In this document: positions 1 to 13,340 of the stretch, in pieces
Layout of the letters: each line of letters opens with the position of its first letter
Position numbering within the stretch: the stretch's first letter is position 1
Notes under the pieces: generated by a model
Told to the model about the DNA's origin: nothing
The model's input: only the letters and a program-made list of their open reading frames with translations
The model's database searches: none
Made by a program: the position numbers and the translations under genes
Origin: Stomorhina lunata
Taxonomy: Eukaryota > Arthropoda > Insecta > Diptera > Rhiniidae
DNA length: 64,000 bases
Assembly: GCA_933228675.1 (NCBI GenBank)
Contig: OW121740.1
Location: forward strand, 159,088,486-159,152,485
Direction of reading: 5' to 3'

Positions 1-1490
1 AATATATTTGGCTTAATATGTCAAGATGTGCAAATATATGCATATGATTTATACACTATTATAAAGCTAAGACTTTGGACTTTGATTTGCTATAAATCTA
101 ACTTAACACGTTACCAGCAATAAAATTTGTATTCGAAGAACCTGAATTATTAAAGGTTTAATGCAAAGTTTAACTTATATTAGATCATTGCCCCAATTAT
201 TGATTTTTGCCTTTGTATGCAAAGATATGCAGATGACTTATGTACTGCTATAAAGATGAGATACGGTACTTAGAATTGTCATATATCTTATAAAGCGTAG
301 ATTTAAGACTTGGATATAAAAGGATATGCATATAATTTATACGCTATTATAAAGCTGAGCTTTGTGACTTTTACAAGTCATAAATCTTAACTTCAAATTG
401 AAAACTTATATTCGAGTATACTGAGTTCTTTTCAGTAAAAATAAAAATTTTGATTAAATAGCATATTTGTTTTACTACCACTTTTAGGCTTAATATGCCA
501 ATATACGCAAATATATGCATATGATTTATATACTATTTTAACGCTAAGACTTTAGACTTTGATGTGCAATAAATCTAACTTTACACTTTACCAATAAAAA
601 ATTTTATATTCAGACAAACTAAAGATTTAATGCACAATTTTACTTATATAAGGTCATACCTTCAATTATCCTTTTTTGATTTTATATGCAAAAATATGCA
701 TATGATTTATGCACTGTCATAAAGATGACATATAGTTCTTAGATTTGTCATAAACCTAAGCTTGTAGGTTTCGAATGAAAAAAGCTATAGCCCAAGAAAC
801 GGAGTTATTTTAAGTTTGCTTTAAAATAATACTTATATTAAGTCTATTACCTCATTTATGATTTAATTGACAGAGTTATTTTGATATAAACGAAAGTTTT
901 AATAAAAATAATAATAGAATATCTTTCTTATAACTACTTTTGACTTAATACGCCAAATGTGCAAATATATGCAAATGATTTATACACTATTATAAAGATG
1001 ACCTCTTGGACTTTGATTTATCATAAACTCAAACTTGTATTCTTACAATAGAAAAAGTTATATTCTGATAAACTAAGTTATTCTTCATTTTATTAAAAAT
1101 TGTTTTTTTAATAAAATATCTTGCTTTTACTGTTTTTGGCTTAATAGGCTAGGATATGCAGATGACTCACAAACATTATTAAAGCCAAGACTATGGACTT
1201 TGATCTGTCATAAAACAAAATTTATACTTTTCCAATAAAAGAAGTAATATCCTTGCAACCTAAGCTATTATAGGTTTAATACAAAATTATACTTAAATTA
1301 GATCATTACACTAATAATAGATTTTTCCCTTAATATGCAATAAAATGCAGATGATTTATATATCGCAACAAGGCCAAGATTTATGACTTTCTTTCTTCAT
1401 AAATTGAAGTTCATAAGTTTTCAACAAAAAAAGTGATGGTATAACAAACTTCCATAAATTAAGTAATTACAAAATTTCTACAAAATATTT
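1..1490 (+). repeat. Diverged ~190-bp tandem repeat
   Basis: A phrase of the form GCTTAATATGCCAA, then GCAAATATATGCATATGATT, then an ACTATTATAAAG-CTAAGACTT-GGACTTTGAT-CATAAATCTAA block recurs with many substitutions. Copies begin near 11, 210, 316, 488, 680, 949, 1139 and 1330, so most spacings are 170-270 bp. Between copies a second shared phrase (ATAAAA, then ATATTC, then CTAAGTTATT) is also recognisable. The repeat is old and probably continues off the left edge of the window. No coding potential is seen. Confidence 0.75.
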
Positions 1491-1971
1491 GTGAAAACTC
1501 CCTCTGAATATGTTTATGAGTGTTTGCCTGAACTTAAGTGGTATATGTAAACCAAAAAGCAAACAATTATTACAATTTTTTTCGTATTCCTACCCCATCC
1601 TTTATATTAACAAAGAAACTAAGTAGATATGTATCTAAAGACAACTCAAACACTTGATATTTATAACATGACAATGTCATTTACTTCTTATAAAGTTTGT
1701 TTGCTCTCCCAAAAAAAAAGTTGCAAAAAACAAAGACTAAACTTAACAACTTAACAAACTTTTTTTTTGGATATGAATGAGGTTTCTCCATTTGACCAAC
1801 AAAAAAAAAACAAAAAAATTCCATGAAACATGAGCTCTTCAATGTTTTATTTCTTAATAAAAGAATATAAACAATTTAATATCTAGAAATAAAAATAAAA
1901 GACAAAAAAAAAACAAAACCTATAAAAAATAAAAGTATAATATTAGAAAATATCCAACTAATTGAGTTCTA
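1491..1971. other. AT-rich non-coding stretch
   Basis: I see no gene and no clear tandem structure. Poly-A and poly-T runs are frequent, for example around 1708-1770 and 1800-1815. Confidence 0.5.
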
Positions 1972-2330
1972 AAATAAAGTTTAATATTTAGGCTTGGTTT
2001 TCTCTTTTTTTTTTGGTTTGGGTGAAATGGTTTGAAGTTTGAATGGTGGTTTCATTGGCGGTGGAACACGAGGTTCGATGATCATATTAAAAGAAATTTT
2101 GTTGATAGTATTATGACCTTTGTTAAAAAGTTTTGGAGGCATAGAAACTACAAGTGGGTGTGTGTAGACTAGATTAGCGTGTCTATATTTGCTTACATGT
2201 GAAATGAAAAAAATACATACAGTCGTGGGCAAAAATATGTAACAGCTTCTTAAGATTTTTAATAAATGGGATTTTTAATAAACATCAGCATTCGATTCTC
2301 ATTGAAATAAAAAATAAAAATTTTTCGACA
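1972..2330 (+). repeat. Direct repeat, copy 1 (left border of 29-bp array)
   Basis: This ~359-bp block matches 5059-5419 almost base for base, with scattered substitutions and one-base length changes in T/A runs. The two copies bracket the homogeneous 29-bp array. The minus strand of this copy holds an 83-codon frame (1981-2232) ending in a proline/lysine-rich tail. In copy 2 an extra base in an A/T run puts a stop right after the MPPKLF residues, so coding function is unlikely. It may be the single-copy edge of an older array that was duplicated together with repeats. Confidence 0.9.
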
Positions 2331-5058
2331 GAAACTTTTTGGTACAAAATTTTCCGATAGAAAATTTTCAGTACAAAATTTTTCGATAGAAAAATTTCGG
2401 TACAAAATTTTTCTATAGAAAATTTTCGGTACAAAATTTTTCTATAGAAAATTTTCGGTACAAAATTTTTCTATAGAAAATTTTCGGTACAAAATTTTTC
2501 TATAGAAAAATTTCGGTACAAAATTTTCCTATAGAAAAATTTCGGTACAAAATTTTTCTATAGAAAAATTACGGTACAAAATTTTTCTACAGAAAAATTT
2601 CGGTTCAAAATTTTTCTATAGAAAAATTTCGGTACAAAATTTTTCTATAGGAAAATTTCGGTACAAAATTTTTCTATAGAAAAATTTCGGTACAAAATTT
2701 TTCTATAGAAAAATTTCGGTACAAAATTTTTCTATAGAAAAATTTCGGTACAAAATTTTTCTATAGAAAAATTTCGGTACAAAATTTTTCTATAGAAAAT
2801 TTTCGGTACAAAATTTTTCTATAGAAAATTTTCGGTACAAAATTTTTCTATAGAAAATTTTCGGTACAAAATTTTTCTATAGAAAATTTTCGGTACAAAA
2901 TTTTTCTATAGAAAATTTTCGGTACAAAATTTTTCTATAGAAAATTTTCGGTACAAAATTTTTCTATAGAAAATTTTCGGTACAAAATTTTTCTATAGAA
3001 AATTTTCGGTACAAAATTTTTCTATAGAAAATTTTCGGTACAAAATTTTTCTATAGAAAATTTTCGGTACAAAATTTTTCTATAGAAAATTTTCGGTACA
3101 AAATTTTTCTATAGAAAATTTTCGGTACAAAATTTTTCTATAGAAAATTTTCGGTACAAAATTTTTCTATAGAAAATTTTCGGTACAAAATTTTTCTATA
3201 GAAAATTTTCGGTACAAAATTTTTCTATAGAAAATTTTGGGTACAAAATTTTTCTATAGAAAATTTTGGGTACAAACATTTTTTATAGAAAATTTTCGGT
3301 ACAAAATTTTTCTATAGAAAATTTTCGGTACAAAATTTTTCTATAGAAAATTTTCGGTACAAAAATTTTCTATAGAAAAATTTCGGTACAAAATTTTCCT
3401 ATAGAAAAATTTCGGTACAAAATTTTTCTATAGAAAAATTACGGTACAAAATTTTTCTACAGAAAAATTTCGGTTCAAAATTTTTCTATAGAAAAATTTC
3501 GGTACAAAATTTTTCTATAGAAAAATTTCGGTACAAAATTTTTCTATAGAAAAATTTCGGTACAAAATTTTTCTATAGAAAAATTTCGGTACAAAATTTT
3601 TCTATAGAAAAATTTCGGTACAAAATTTTTCTATAGAAAAATTTCGGTACAAAATTTTTCTATAGAAAATTTTCGGTACAAAATTTTTCTATAGAAAATT
3701 TTCGGTACAAAATTTTTCTATAGAAAATTTTCGGTACAAAATTTTTCTATAGAAAATTTTCGGTACAAAATTTTTCTATAGAAAATTTTCGGTACAAAAT
3801 TTTTCTATAGAAAATTTTCGGTACAAAATTTTTCTATAGAAAATTTTCGGTACAAAATTTTTCTATAGAAAATTTTCGGTACAAAATTTTTCTATAGAAA
3901 ATTTTCGGTACAAAATTTTTCTATAGAAAATTTTCGGTACAAAATTTTTCTATAGAAAATTTTCGGTACAAAATTTTTCTATAGAAAATTTTCGGTACAA
4001 AATTTTTCTATAGAAAATTTTCGGTACAAAATTTTTCTATAGAAAATTTTCGGTACAAAATTTTTCTATAGAAAATTTTCGGTACAAAATTTTTTTTTTC
4101 TATAGAAAATTTTCGGTACAAAATTTTTCTATAGAAAATTTTCGGTACAAAATTTTTTTTTTCTATAGAAAATTTTCGGTACAAAATTTTTCTATAGAAA
4201 ATTTTCGGTACAAAATTTTTCTATAGAAAATTTTCGGTACAAAATTTTTCTATAGAAAATTTTCGGTACAAAATTTTTCTATAGAAAATTTTCGGTACAA
4301 AATTTTTCTATAGAAAATTTTCGGTACAAAATTTTTCTATAGAAAATTTTCGGTACAAAATTTTTCTATAGAAAATTTTCGGTACAAAATTTTTCTATAG
4401 AAAATTTTCGGTACAAAATTTTTCTATAGAAAATTTTCGGTACAAAATTTTTCTATAGAAAATTTTCGGTACAAAATTTTTCTATAGAAAATTTTCGGTA
4501 CAAAATTTTTCTATAGAAAATTTTCGGTACAAAATTTTTCTATAGAAAATTTTCGGTACAAAATTTTTCTATAGAAAATTTTCGGTACAAAATTTTTCTA
4601 TAGAAAATTTTCGGTACAAAATTTTTCTATAGAAAATTTTCGGTACAAAATTTTTCTATAGAAAATTTTCGGTACAAAATTTTTCTATAGAAAATTTTCG
4701 GTACAAAATTTTTCTATAGAAAATTTTCGGTACAAAATTTTTCTATAGAAAATTTTCGGTACAAAATTTTTCTATAGAAAATTTTCGGTACAAAATTTTT
4801 CTATAGAAAATTTTCGGTACAAAATTTTTCTATAGAAAATTTTCGGTAAAAAATTTTTCTATAGAAAATTTTTGATACAAAATTTTTCTATCAAAAATTT
4901 TTGGTACAAAATTTTTCTGTAGAAAATTTTCGGTACAAAATTCTTCTATAGAAAATTTTCGGTACAAAATTTTTCTATAGAAAATTTTCGGTACAAAATT
5001 TTTCTAAAGAAAATTTTCGGTACAAAATTTTTCTATAGAAAATTTTCGGTACAAAATT
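2331..5058 (+). repeat. 29-bp minisatellite array, type A
   Basis: About 94 copies of a 29-bp unit: TTTTTCTATAGAAAATTTT followed by CGGTACAAAA. The core is a near-perfect palindrome centred on CTATAG, so each unit could form a ~10-bp hairpin. The variant with GAAAAATTTCGG occupies about 2390-2820 and again 3360-3660. Rare variants (TCCTATAG, ATTACGG, CTACAG, GGTTCAAA) occur in the same order near 2521-2610 and 3391-3480, exactly 870 bp (30 units) apart. That shows a block duplication inside the array. Two units with expanded T runs lie at 4081 and 4144. The right edge (about 4850-5050) is more variable. Confidence 0.97.
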
Positions 5059-5419
5059 AAATAAAGTTTAATATTTAGGCTTGGTTTTCTCTTTTTTTTT
5101 TTGATTTGGGTGAAATGGTTTGAAGTTTGAATGGTGGTTTCCTTGGCGGTGGAACACGAGGTTCGATGATCATATTGAAAGAAACTTTGTTGATAGTATT
5201 ATGACCTTTGTTAAAAAAGTTTTGGAGGCATAGAATCTACAAGTGGGTGTGTGTAGACTAGATTAGCGTGTCTATATTTGCTTACACGTGATATGAAAAA
5301 AATACATACAGTCGTGGGCAAAAATATGTATCAGCTTCTTAAGATTTTTAATAAATGGGATTTTTAATAAATATCAGCATTCGATTCTCATTGAAATAAA
5401 AAATAAAAAACTTTCGACA
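5059..5419 (+). repeat. Direct repeat, copy 2 (right border of 29-bp array)
   Basis: Second copy of the 1972-2330 block, in the same orientation. The minus-strand reading frame of copy 1 is interrupted here by single-base length changes, including in the GTTAAAAAAG run near 5211-5220. A degenerate 29-bp array follows directly, as the homogeneous one follows copy 1. The unit of duplication was therefore border plus array start. Confidence 0.9.
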
Positions 5420-6260
5420 CACAATTTTTCATTAGAAAATTTTCGGTACAAAATTTTTCTATAGAAAATTTTCGGTATAAAATTTTTCTATAGAAAATTT
5501 CGGTACAAAATTTTTCTATAGAAAATTTTCGGTACAAAATTTTTCTATAGAAAATTTTCAGTATAAAATTTTTTTATAGAAAATGTTCGGTATAAAATTT
5601 TTTATAGAAAATTTTCGGTTAAAATTTTTTTGAAGAAAATTTTCGGTTAAATTTTTTTGAAGAAAATTTTCGTTTTAATTTTTTTTTTTTTCAGAAAAAT
5701 TTCGGTCCAAAATTTTTCTATAGAACATTTTCGTTACAAAATTTTTCTAAAGAAAAAATACAAAAATTTCTATAGAAAATTTTCGATACTAAAATTTCTA
5801 TGAAAAAATTTCCATATAAAATTTTCGTTTTAAATCTTTTCTTTAGGAAATTTTCGTTATAAAATTTTTCGGTACAAAAGTTTTCTATAGTAAATTTTCG
5901 TTATAAAATTTTGTATAGAAAATTTTTGTTATAATTTTTTTATAGAAAATTTTTGTTATAATTTTTTTTTAGAAAATTTTCGTTATAAATTTTTATGTGT
6001 AAAAAAGTTTTGTTGAAAATTTTTCTTTAGAAATTTTTTAGTTATAAAATTTTTTTTAGAAATTTTTTTTTTATAAAATTTTCGTAATAAATTTTTTCTG
6101 TAGAAAATGTTTGTTAAAATTTTTTTTTTTTGAGAACTTTTTCAGTCATAAAATTATTTTAAATTTATTTAAAATTTATCTTAAATTTTTTTCTTTAGAA
6201 TGTTTTCGTTATATAATTTTTTTTGGAAAATTTTGGTTATAAAATTTTTCTAGAAAATTA
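5420..6260 (+). repeat. Degenerating 29-bp array, type A
   Basis: Starts with recognisable type A units (TTTTTCTATAGAAAATTTT) and decays to the right. The CGGTACA spacer becomes CGGTTA, then CGTTATA, and T runs lengthen. Past about 6250 no monomer is recognisable. The open frame at 6223-6492 begins in this degenerate DNA and looks spurious. Confidence 0.85.
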
Positions 6261-7845
6261 TTATATGGGAACTATGGGGTATATTTTTGAGGTTTTGAGC
6301 CAATTTTTCCTTATACCCTTCACTTTTGCCCTTCACTTTGGCAAAATTATAAAAAACAATTCTCCTTCCAAAATTTTTCCATTATTATTTTCGTTTCGCA
6401 TTTTTCGCAAAAGAATTGGCTACAATTTTTATTTTCTGGCTGTTTATCAATTTTATTTCATTTTCAGTTTTTCGGTTGTTTTGTTTTTATGATAAAGGAG
6501 CGGTTGACACACACAAAAGTGTTTTCTAATATTATTAATGGAGCGGCATTTAAATTTTGCAAAAGGAAAAGGGAAATAAACAACAGAAAAAGTAAAATAC
6601 AAAAATACAAGGAGGCGTAGGACACGAAAATAAAAGTGAAGAGCAGCAGTTGTGGCAAAAAACCAAAAAAATGGGATGTTTAACAAGAAACAATAACAAG
6701 GTTATAAACGAAAGTACAACAACAAGAAATAAACTTGAATAACCTCCTTACAACCAACCAATCAAACAACCAACCAACCTAAATCAAACTTTGTTAATAG
6801 AAGAAGAAGAAATTACTACAACAACAAGAACAAAAATCTAAAAAAACAATAACAATAACCATTGAATGGTATTTGCTCAACCCTCGAGTTAATGTAATAA
6901 TATTGTTTCGTGTTGTCTAAATTGTCATGTGTAGCAAACAGTTGATGGCTGTCAGACAGACAGACAGACAGACGGTAGGATCGACTGACTGACAGACAAT
7001 CTCTTATTTACTCCTTAAACTTAGGGTCTTGCCAAAATTTGGTATATTTTTTCGCTTTAGTAACCCCCAAAACAAATTTCATGTTCTATTCAATTCAACC
7101 TGTTCACGTTTTTGTTAACATTTTTATTGTATTTTGTTTAAATTTCAGTTAACAATTTTTATCGAAGAAATATCTAGTTTAAAATGGTATAAAAAATTGT
7201 CTTGCGATGAAAAACTTGGAGAAGATGGGTGAGTTGTTTTCATTATAAATTTCAAAGATATGCATATCATATAAGTATTAAATATTTTTTTCTTTAAATA
7301 TATCAAAAAAGTCCCTGCATGTGCAGTTTTTTAAAGATTCAAAAAAGTACAAAAACTTTATAAATTTAAATATCAACTTCAAAATGGATAAATTACCCTT
7401 TATAACTTTTTCATTATTCTCATTATGGTCCATACAAAATTTCCTCCAACCACTTCCAAACCTCACCTTCATGTCCTTGTTTGCAGAAAGGAACTAACAC
7501 CAATGATACTAATCCTTTTTGAACACCTTAAGATAACTCTGTTTATTTTAATTAATCCTTGTATCTCCTGCTTTTTTAATTTTACGCCATTATCCCTAAT
7601 TACATTTAACCTTTTTTCCGTTTCTATTTATTTAATTTAAAAGAAAACTTTAATGCCATTAACTTAGGTTTTATGATTAGTTTTTTTTTTCTTTCTTTTA
7701 TGTCCTTAACTATTTTTTTTTTTTTTTTTTTGTAACTCATTATGACTTTGGAGGTTTATAGAGTTGTATGCAGTTTTTGTCTGTTTGTAGATTTTTAATG
7801 TGTCCACCGCTTTAGCCTCAGTTACACTGTAGCCTAAAAATTTAA
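6261..7845. other. Non-coding spacer
   Basis: No gene is recognised. It contains a CAAC/CCAA-rich tract (about 6755-6780), a CAGA microsatellite listed separately, and long T runs (7680-7730). Short frames on both strands (for example 7425-7640 plus and 7278-7472 minus) have no recognisable domain and overlap each other. Confidence 0.5.
6951..6998 (+). repeat. (CAGA)n / (GTCY)n-type microsatellite
   Basis: About six GACA/CAGA units are followed by GACGG and a GACTGACTGACAGACA tail. The same motif class appears inside the interspersed elements at 13424-13441, 62041-62060 and 62828-62848. Confidence 0.85.
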
Positions 7846-10800
7846 ATTTTTGTTCGAAGAAATTTTGATCTAAATTTATTATAAAATAATTTCGTAAAGA
7901 AAATTTTTTGTTTTTATTAATTTTTTATATAGAAAATTTTCATGTTCGATCAAACTTTTTATGTTTGATGTTGTTTTCTACAGAACTTATTATGATCAAT
8001 AATATTTCCTATTCAATTTTTCATGTTTGATGACATTTTCTATGTTTAATGATATTTTTTTTTAGAAAATGTCATGTATGATGATATTTTCTAAAAAGAA
8101 AAATTTATACTAGATGATATATTAGAAAAATTTATGTTCAATTATACTTTCTATATAAAAATTTATTTCTATGATATTTTCTGTAAAAACAATTCATGCT
8201 CGATGATATAGAAATTTAATGTTCAATATAAATTATATTAAAAAATTTCATGTTCGATGATATTTTCTATAGAAAATGTCATATTCGTTAATATTTTCCA
8301 TGGAACATTTGAAGTTTGATCATATTTTCCCTAGAAAATTTAAAGTTTGATCATATTTTCTACAGAAAATGTAATGTTCGATAATATTTGCTATAAAAAA
8401 TTTCAGGTTCGATCATATTTCTGTATATAAAATTTCATGTTCGATGCCTTTTTTATATAAAATTTCATATTCGATGATTTTTTCCAATCAAATTTTATTT
8501 TTAATAATATTTTTGTATATAAAATTTCATACTTGATGATTTTTTTTTTATATAAAAAATCCTTGTTTGATAAAATTTTTTATATAAAATTAAATGTTCG
8601 ATAATATTAATTATATAAAATTATATCATGTTCGATGACATTTTATATAGAAAATTTATAGTTAGATGATATTTTCTATAAAAAATTTCATGTTTTGGTG
8701 ATATTTTCTATATCAAACATTATGTTCGATGATATTTTCTATAAAAAGTTTCATGTTTGATAAGATTTTCTATATAAAATGGTATATTCGATGATATTTT
8801 TCATACAAAATTATATTTTCTATAGAAGATTTCATGTTTGATGACTTTTTTCGATAGAAAACTTCATGTTTGATTATATTTTCTGTATAAAATTTTATAT
8901 TTTGATAACATTTTCAATAGAAAATGTCATTTTTCATGCGCAATGATATTTTCTACACAAAATTTCATGTTTGATATGATTTTTCTATATAAAATGTTAT
9001 GTTTGATAATATTTTCATGTTCGATGATATTTTCTATAGACACTTTCATGTTCGATGATATTTGCTACAAAAATGTCTTATTATAATTTCTATAGAAAAT
9101 TTTATGTTTTATAATTGTTTCTGTAAAAAATTGCATGCTCGAATTGATTTTCTATAGAAAATTAAAAGTCAGATTATATTTTCTACAGAAAATTTCATGT
9201 TTGATGATTTTTTCTATATAAAATATCATGTTCGATGATATTTTCTATAAAAAATTATATTTTCTATAGAAGATTTCATGTTTGATGAATTTTTCTAAAG
9301 AAACCTTAAGTTTAATACTATTTTGTGTAAAAAATTTTATGTTTGATAATATTTTTAATAGAAAATGTCATGTTCGACTATATTTTCTATAAAAAATTTC
9401 ATGTTCTATGATTTTTTTTTTCATGTTTGATAAGATTTTCTATATAAAATTTCATGTGCAATAGTATTTTCTACATTAAGTTTCTTGTTCGATGATGGTT
9501 TTTTTTAATGAAAAATTTTATATTCCAAGATGTTTTCCATAGAAGATTTCATGTTCGGTTATATTTTCTATAGAAAATTTCATGTTCGATGATATTTTCT
9601 ATAAAAATGTCATGTTTGATAATATTTTTTTTTAGAAAATTTCATGTTTGATGATATTTTCTATTGATAATATTATGTTTTATAATATTTTCTATAATAA
9701 AATTTCATGTTCGATAATAAAATCTATATAAAATTTCATGTATGATGATATTTTCTGTAAAAAGTTTCATTTTTGATGAGATTTTCTATATAAAATTTCA
9801 TGTTCAATTGTATTTTCTACATTAATTTTCATGTTCGATGATGTTTTTAATGAAAAATTTTATATTCCAAGATATTTTCCATAGAAGATTTCATGTTCGA
9901 TGATATTTTCTATAGAAAATTTCATGTTCGATGATATTTTCTATAAAAATGTCATATTTGATGATATTTTTTTTTGGAAAATTTCATGTTTGGTGATAAT
10001 TTCTATTGAACATTTTATGTCTTATAATATTTTTTATAATAAAATTTCATGTTCGATGATTAAATCTATATTAAATTTCTTGTTTGATGATATTTTCTAT
10101 AGCAAATTTAAAGTAAGATAATAATTTCTATAGAAAATTTTATATTTGATGATATTTCTATATAAAATATCATGTTCGATAATATTTTCTATAAAAAGTA
10201 GCATGTTCGATAATATATTCTATATAAAATTTCATGTTCGATGATATTTTCTATAGAAAATTTCATGTTCTATGATATTTTCTATAAAAATTTCATGTTT
10301 GATGATATTTTTTCAGAAAATTTTATGTTCATTTAAATTTTCTATATAATATTTTCTATAATAAAATTTCATGTTCGATGATTAAACCTATATAAAATTT
10401 CTTGTTCAATGATATTTTCTGTAGAAAATTTAAAGTTAGATAAAGTTTTCTAAAGAAAATTTCATGTTTGATGATATTTTCTAAAGAAAATTTCATGTTC
10501 GATGATATTTTCTATAAAAAGTAGCATGTTCGATAAGATTTTCTATATACAATTTTATGTTTGATGATATTTTCTATAAAAATGTCATGTTTGATAATAA
10601 TTTCTTTAGAAAATTTCATGTTTAATGATATTTTCTATTGAACATTTTATGTTTTATTATATTTTCTATTATAAAATTTCATGTTCAATGGTTAAATATA
10701 TATAAAATTTCTTGTTCGATGATATTTTCTGTAGAAAATTAAAAGTTAGATTTAGAATTTCATGTTTGATGATATTTGTTATAAAAAATATCATGATATT

Positions 10801-11900
10801 TTGTACAAAAAGTAGCACGTTCGATAAGATTTTCTATATAAAAATTTATGTTCGATGATATTTTATATTAAAATGTTATGTTTGATGATATTTTTTTAGA
10901 AAATTTTATGTTTGACGAAATTTCCAACACAAAATTTCATGTTCGATGATATTTTCTATAAAAAGTAGCATGTTCGATAAGATTTTCTATATAAAATTTC
11001 ATGTTCGATGATATTTTCTATAAAAATGTCATGTTTGATGATATTTTTTTTAGAAAATTTCATGTTTGATGAAATTTTCTACACAAAATATCATGTTCGA
11101 TGATAATTTCTATAAAAAGTAGCATGTTCGATAAGATTTTCTATATGTTTGATAATATTTTTAATAGAAAATTTCATGTTCGATAAAACAATCATACATA
11201 AAATTTCATGTGCAGTTATAAAATTTTATGTTCGTTAGTATTTTTTACATTAAATTTCATGTTCGATTATATTTTCTACATTAAGATTCATGTTCGTTGA
11301 TATTTCATATCGATGATATTTTCAATAAAAATATCATGTTTGATGATAATTTTATAGAACATTTTATGTTTGATGATATTTTCTTTAAAAAGTATGATGT
11401 TCGATAAGGTTTTTATACTAAATTTCTTGTTCGATGATATTATCAATACAAAATTAAATTTTTTATAGAAGATTTCATGTTCGATGATATTTCTAAAGAA
11501 TATTTTTTATAGAAAATTTCATGTTCAATGATAAAATGTTCCTTTAACTTTTCTATGTAAACAAGAAATCGATTAACTTAAAGAAATCATATTCGATTAA
11601 GTTTTCTACTAAAAATTTTATTTTTGAAAAATGTTGTAACCAAAAATTTCAGGTTCGATTAAATATTTAAAAAAAAATATAAGGTTCTATTGATTTTTCT
11701 ATTAAAAAATTTAATGTTCGTTTGAAAATTTAATGTTTGATAAATATTTTATCAAAAACATCTAATGTTCGATTGAGTTTTATATAAAAAAAAACTTCAT
11801 ATTCGGTAAAAGTATATGTTCGATTCAAGTTTAAGAGAAAAACTTTGATTTTCTATAAATTCTTATTAATAAAATTGTATGTTCGACAAAATTTGCTATC
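7846..11900 (+). repeat. 31-bp minisatellite array, type B (block 1)
   Basis: The unit is TTTCATGTTCGATGATA followed by TTTTCTATAGAAAA, 31 bp in total, repeated over about 4 kb with heavy divergence. Clear adjacent copies are at 9889-9950. Many variants (TTTGATGA, TATAAAAA, TATATAAAA) are interleaved. Longer phrases recur, such as AAAGTAGCATGTTCGATAAG near 10196, 10517, 10810, 10963 and 11116, which points to block duplications. Copies fade out past about 11530. The open frame at 9900-10121 is made only of repeat units. Confidence 0.93.
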
Positions 11901-13340
11901 AAAATCCCTATAAAATTATTATCTAAAGTTTGTTATTATGAAAATGTCATAGCAGTTTATGCAATGTCCGACTTTTATTAATTTTTTTTTTTTTTAATTT
12001 CTATCATTTAAAAAAATTTCTGAACATGGTGTTTTTTTAAATTTACTTTATATAATGCGGCTACAGCAGTCCAGTCTCTGCTGCAAATCTAAAAGTATTA
12101 GCAAAAAATAAAATAATTCACTTTAAATATAAAAAAAAACTGCGACTCGTGTTTCTTCACTTGCCACGTTCTTTAAAAAAAAAAATTATAAAAAAAATCT
12201 ATATTAAAAGTCGTTGTATTGCGTTTTGACCAAATTATATTTATGCTGGTGTTGAGCACATAACCCCAACAACCGCTGCCGCAATGCTTAGGTCGGGAGT
12301 TAAGTCTCTTGCCACAAGTTTCAGCTTTAGTTTTCCTTTCTTTTTTTTATGGCACATTTCATTATAACTTCAACATGTTAAAGACTGCAATAATATCAAG
12401 GAATAGAAAATGAAAGAACCAACGAAAGAAAGTCAGAAAGAAAAAATCAGTCACGTCTTTTAACAACCAGAAACGACATGATGATGATTATAATTTTGCT
12501 GGGCTCCAACTTAAAACTTGTTTAATCAAATTGTATGTCAGTTTTTTTTTAGTTTTTCGCTTATATGTGTGTAAGTGTGTGTGTGTGGCTATGCTCCAAA
12601 GTCTCAGTATTTTTCCGTAATTTTCTACATAATCATTATTTTATACGATTTAATACTCGTACTCTTGTTGGTTTGTCTGTTTGTTCTTTCGTTGGCATGA
12701 GTTTGAGTATGTAGAAGTATTTCCTTACTAACTGTTTCTGTGCCTTTTTGAAATATGTGTGTGTATGTATAAGTATGTAAGAGTGTGAATATTTCTGTAT
12801 AGAAATTGAGTGTCCTGACCAGATAAGAAGATTTGCTTGCAATTTACTGTTGTTAGGATTCTAGAAAAAAAACCCAAAGAAGGGTTTTTTCATTTTCTAG
12901 TTGAATTTTTTTTTTTTGTCCTTCTTTGAAAATCGTTCTTTCTGCAACGAAATAAAACTAAGGGTCTTTACTTTAATTTGATATATGTAAGTCTATCTGT
13001 CTTTTGATTATGAAGATACTTTTAGTCGTTCTTAGTATTTACAGAGTTCTTGTGTCACTGTTTGATTTTCCTTACGATTTCCTCTGTCATTTTCAGTTTG
13101 TTCATGTATTTACTTGTGTGTAAGTGACGTGTCATTACTGCAGTAAATAGAGTGTTGAATTAAATTATTTTATTAGCTTGAAAAAAATATACACCGTTGC
13201 AGCAATTTTTTATGAGCTATTAAATCCTGCTTAAATATGTAAGGACACAAGTTATGCGAAAGTGTACGCATTACATTTTAAATTTAAATTGTTTGCAAAT
13301 AAAATTCATAATAAATAGAAAATTTCAGGTCTAACATAAT
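11901..13340. other. Non-coding spacer
   Basis: No gene is recognised. It includes T runs (11970-11995), a GT microsatellite at 12565-12587 and a GTATGTATAAGTATGTAAG stretch near 12762. The last ~25 bases before 13341 resemble a type B monomer (GAAAATTTCAGG), so the element that follows probably inserted next to or inside type B DNA. Confidence 0.5.

Noticed and set aside
2331..5058. CRISPR-like regular spacing of palindromic repeats
   Set aside because: Units are directly adjacent with no unique spacers of CRISPR type, and the DNA context appears to be that of an insect.
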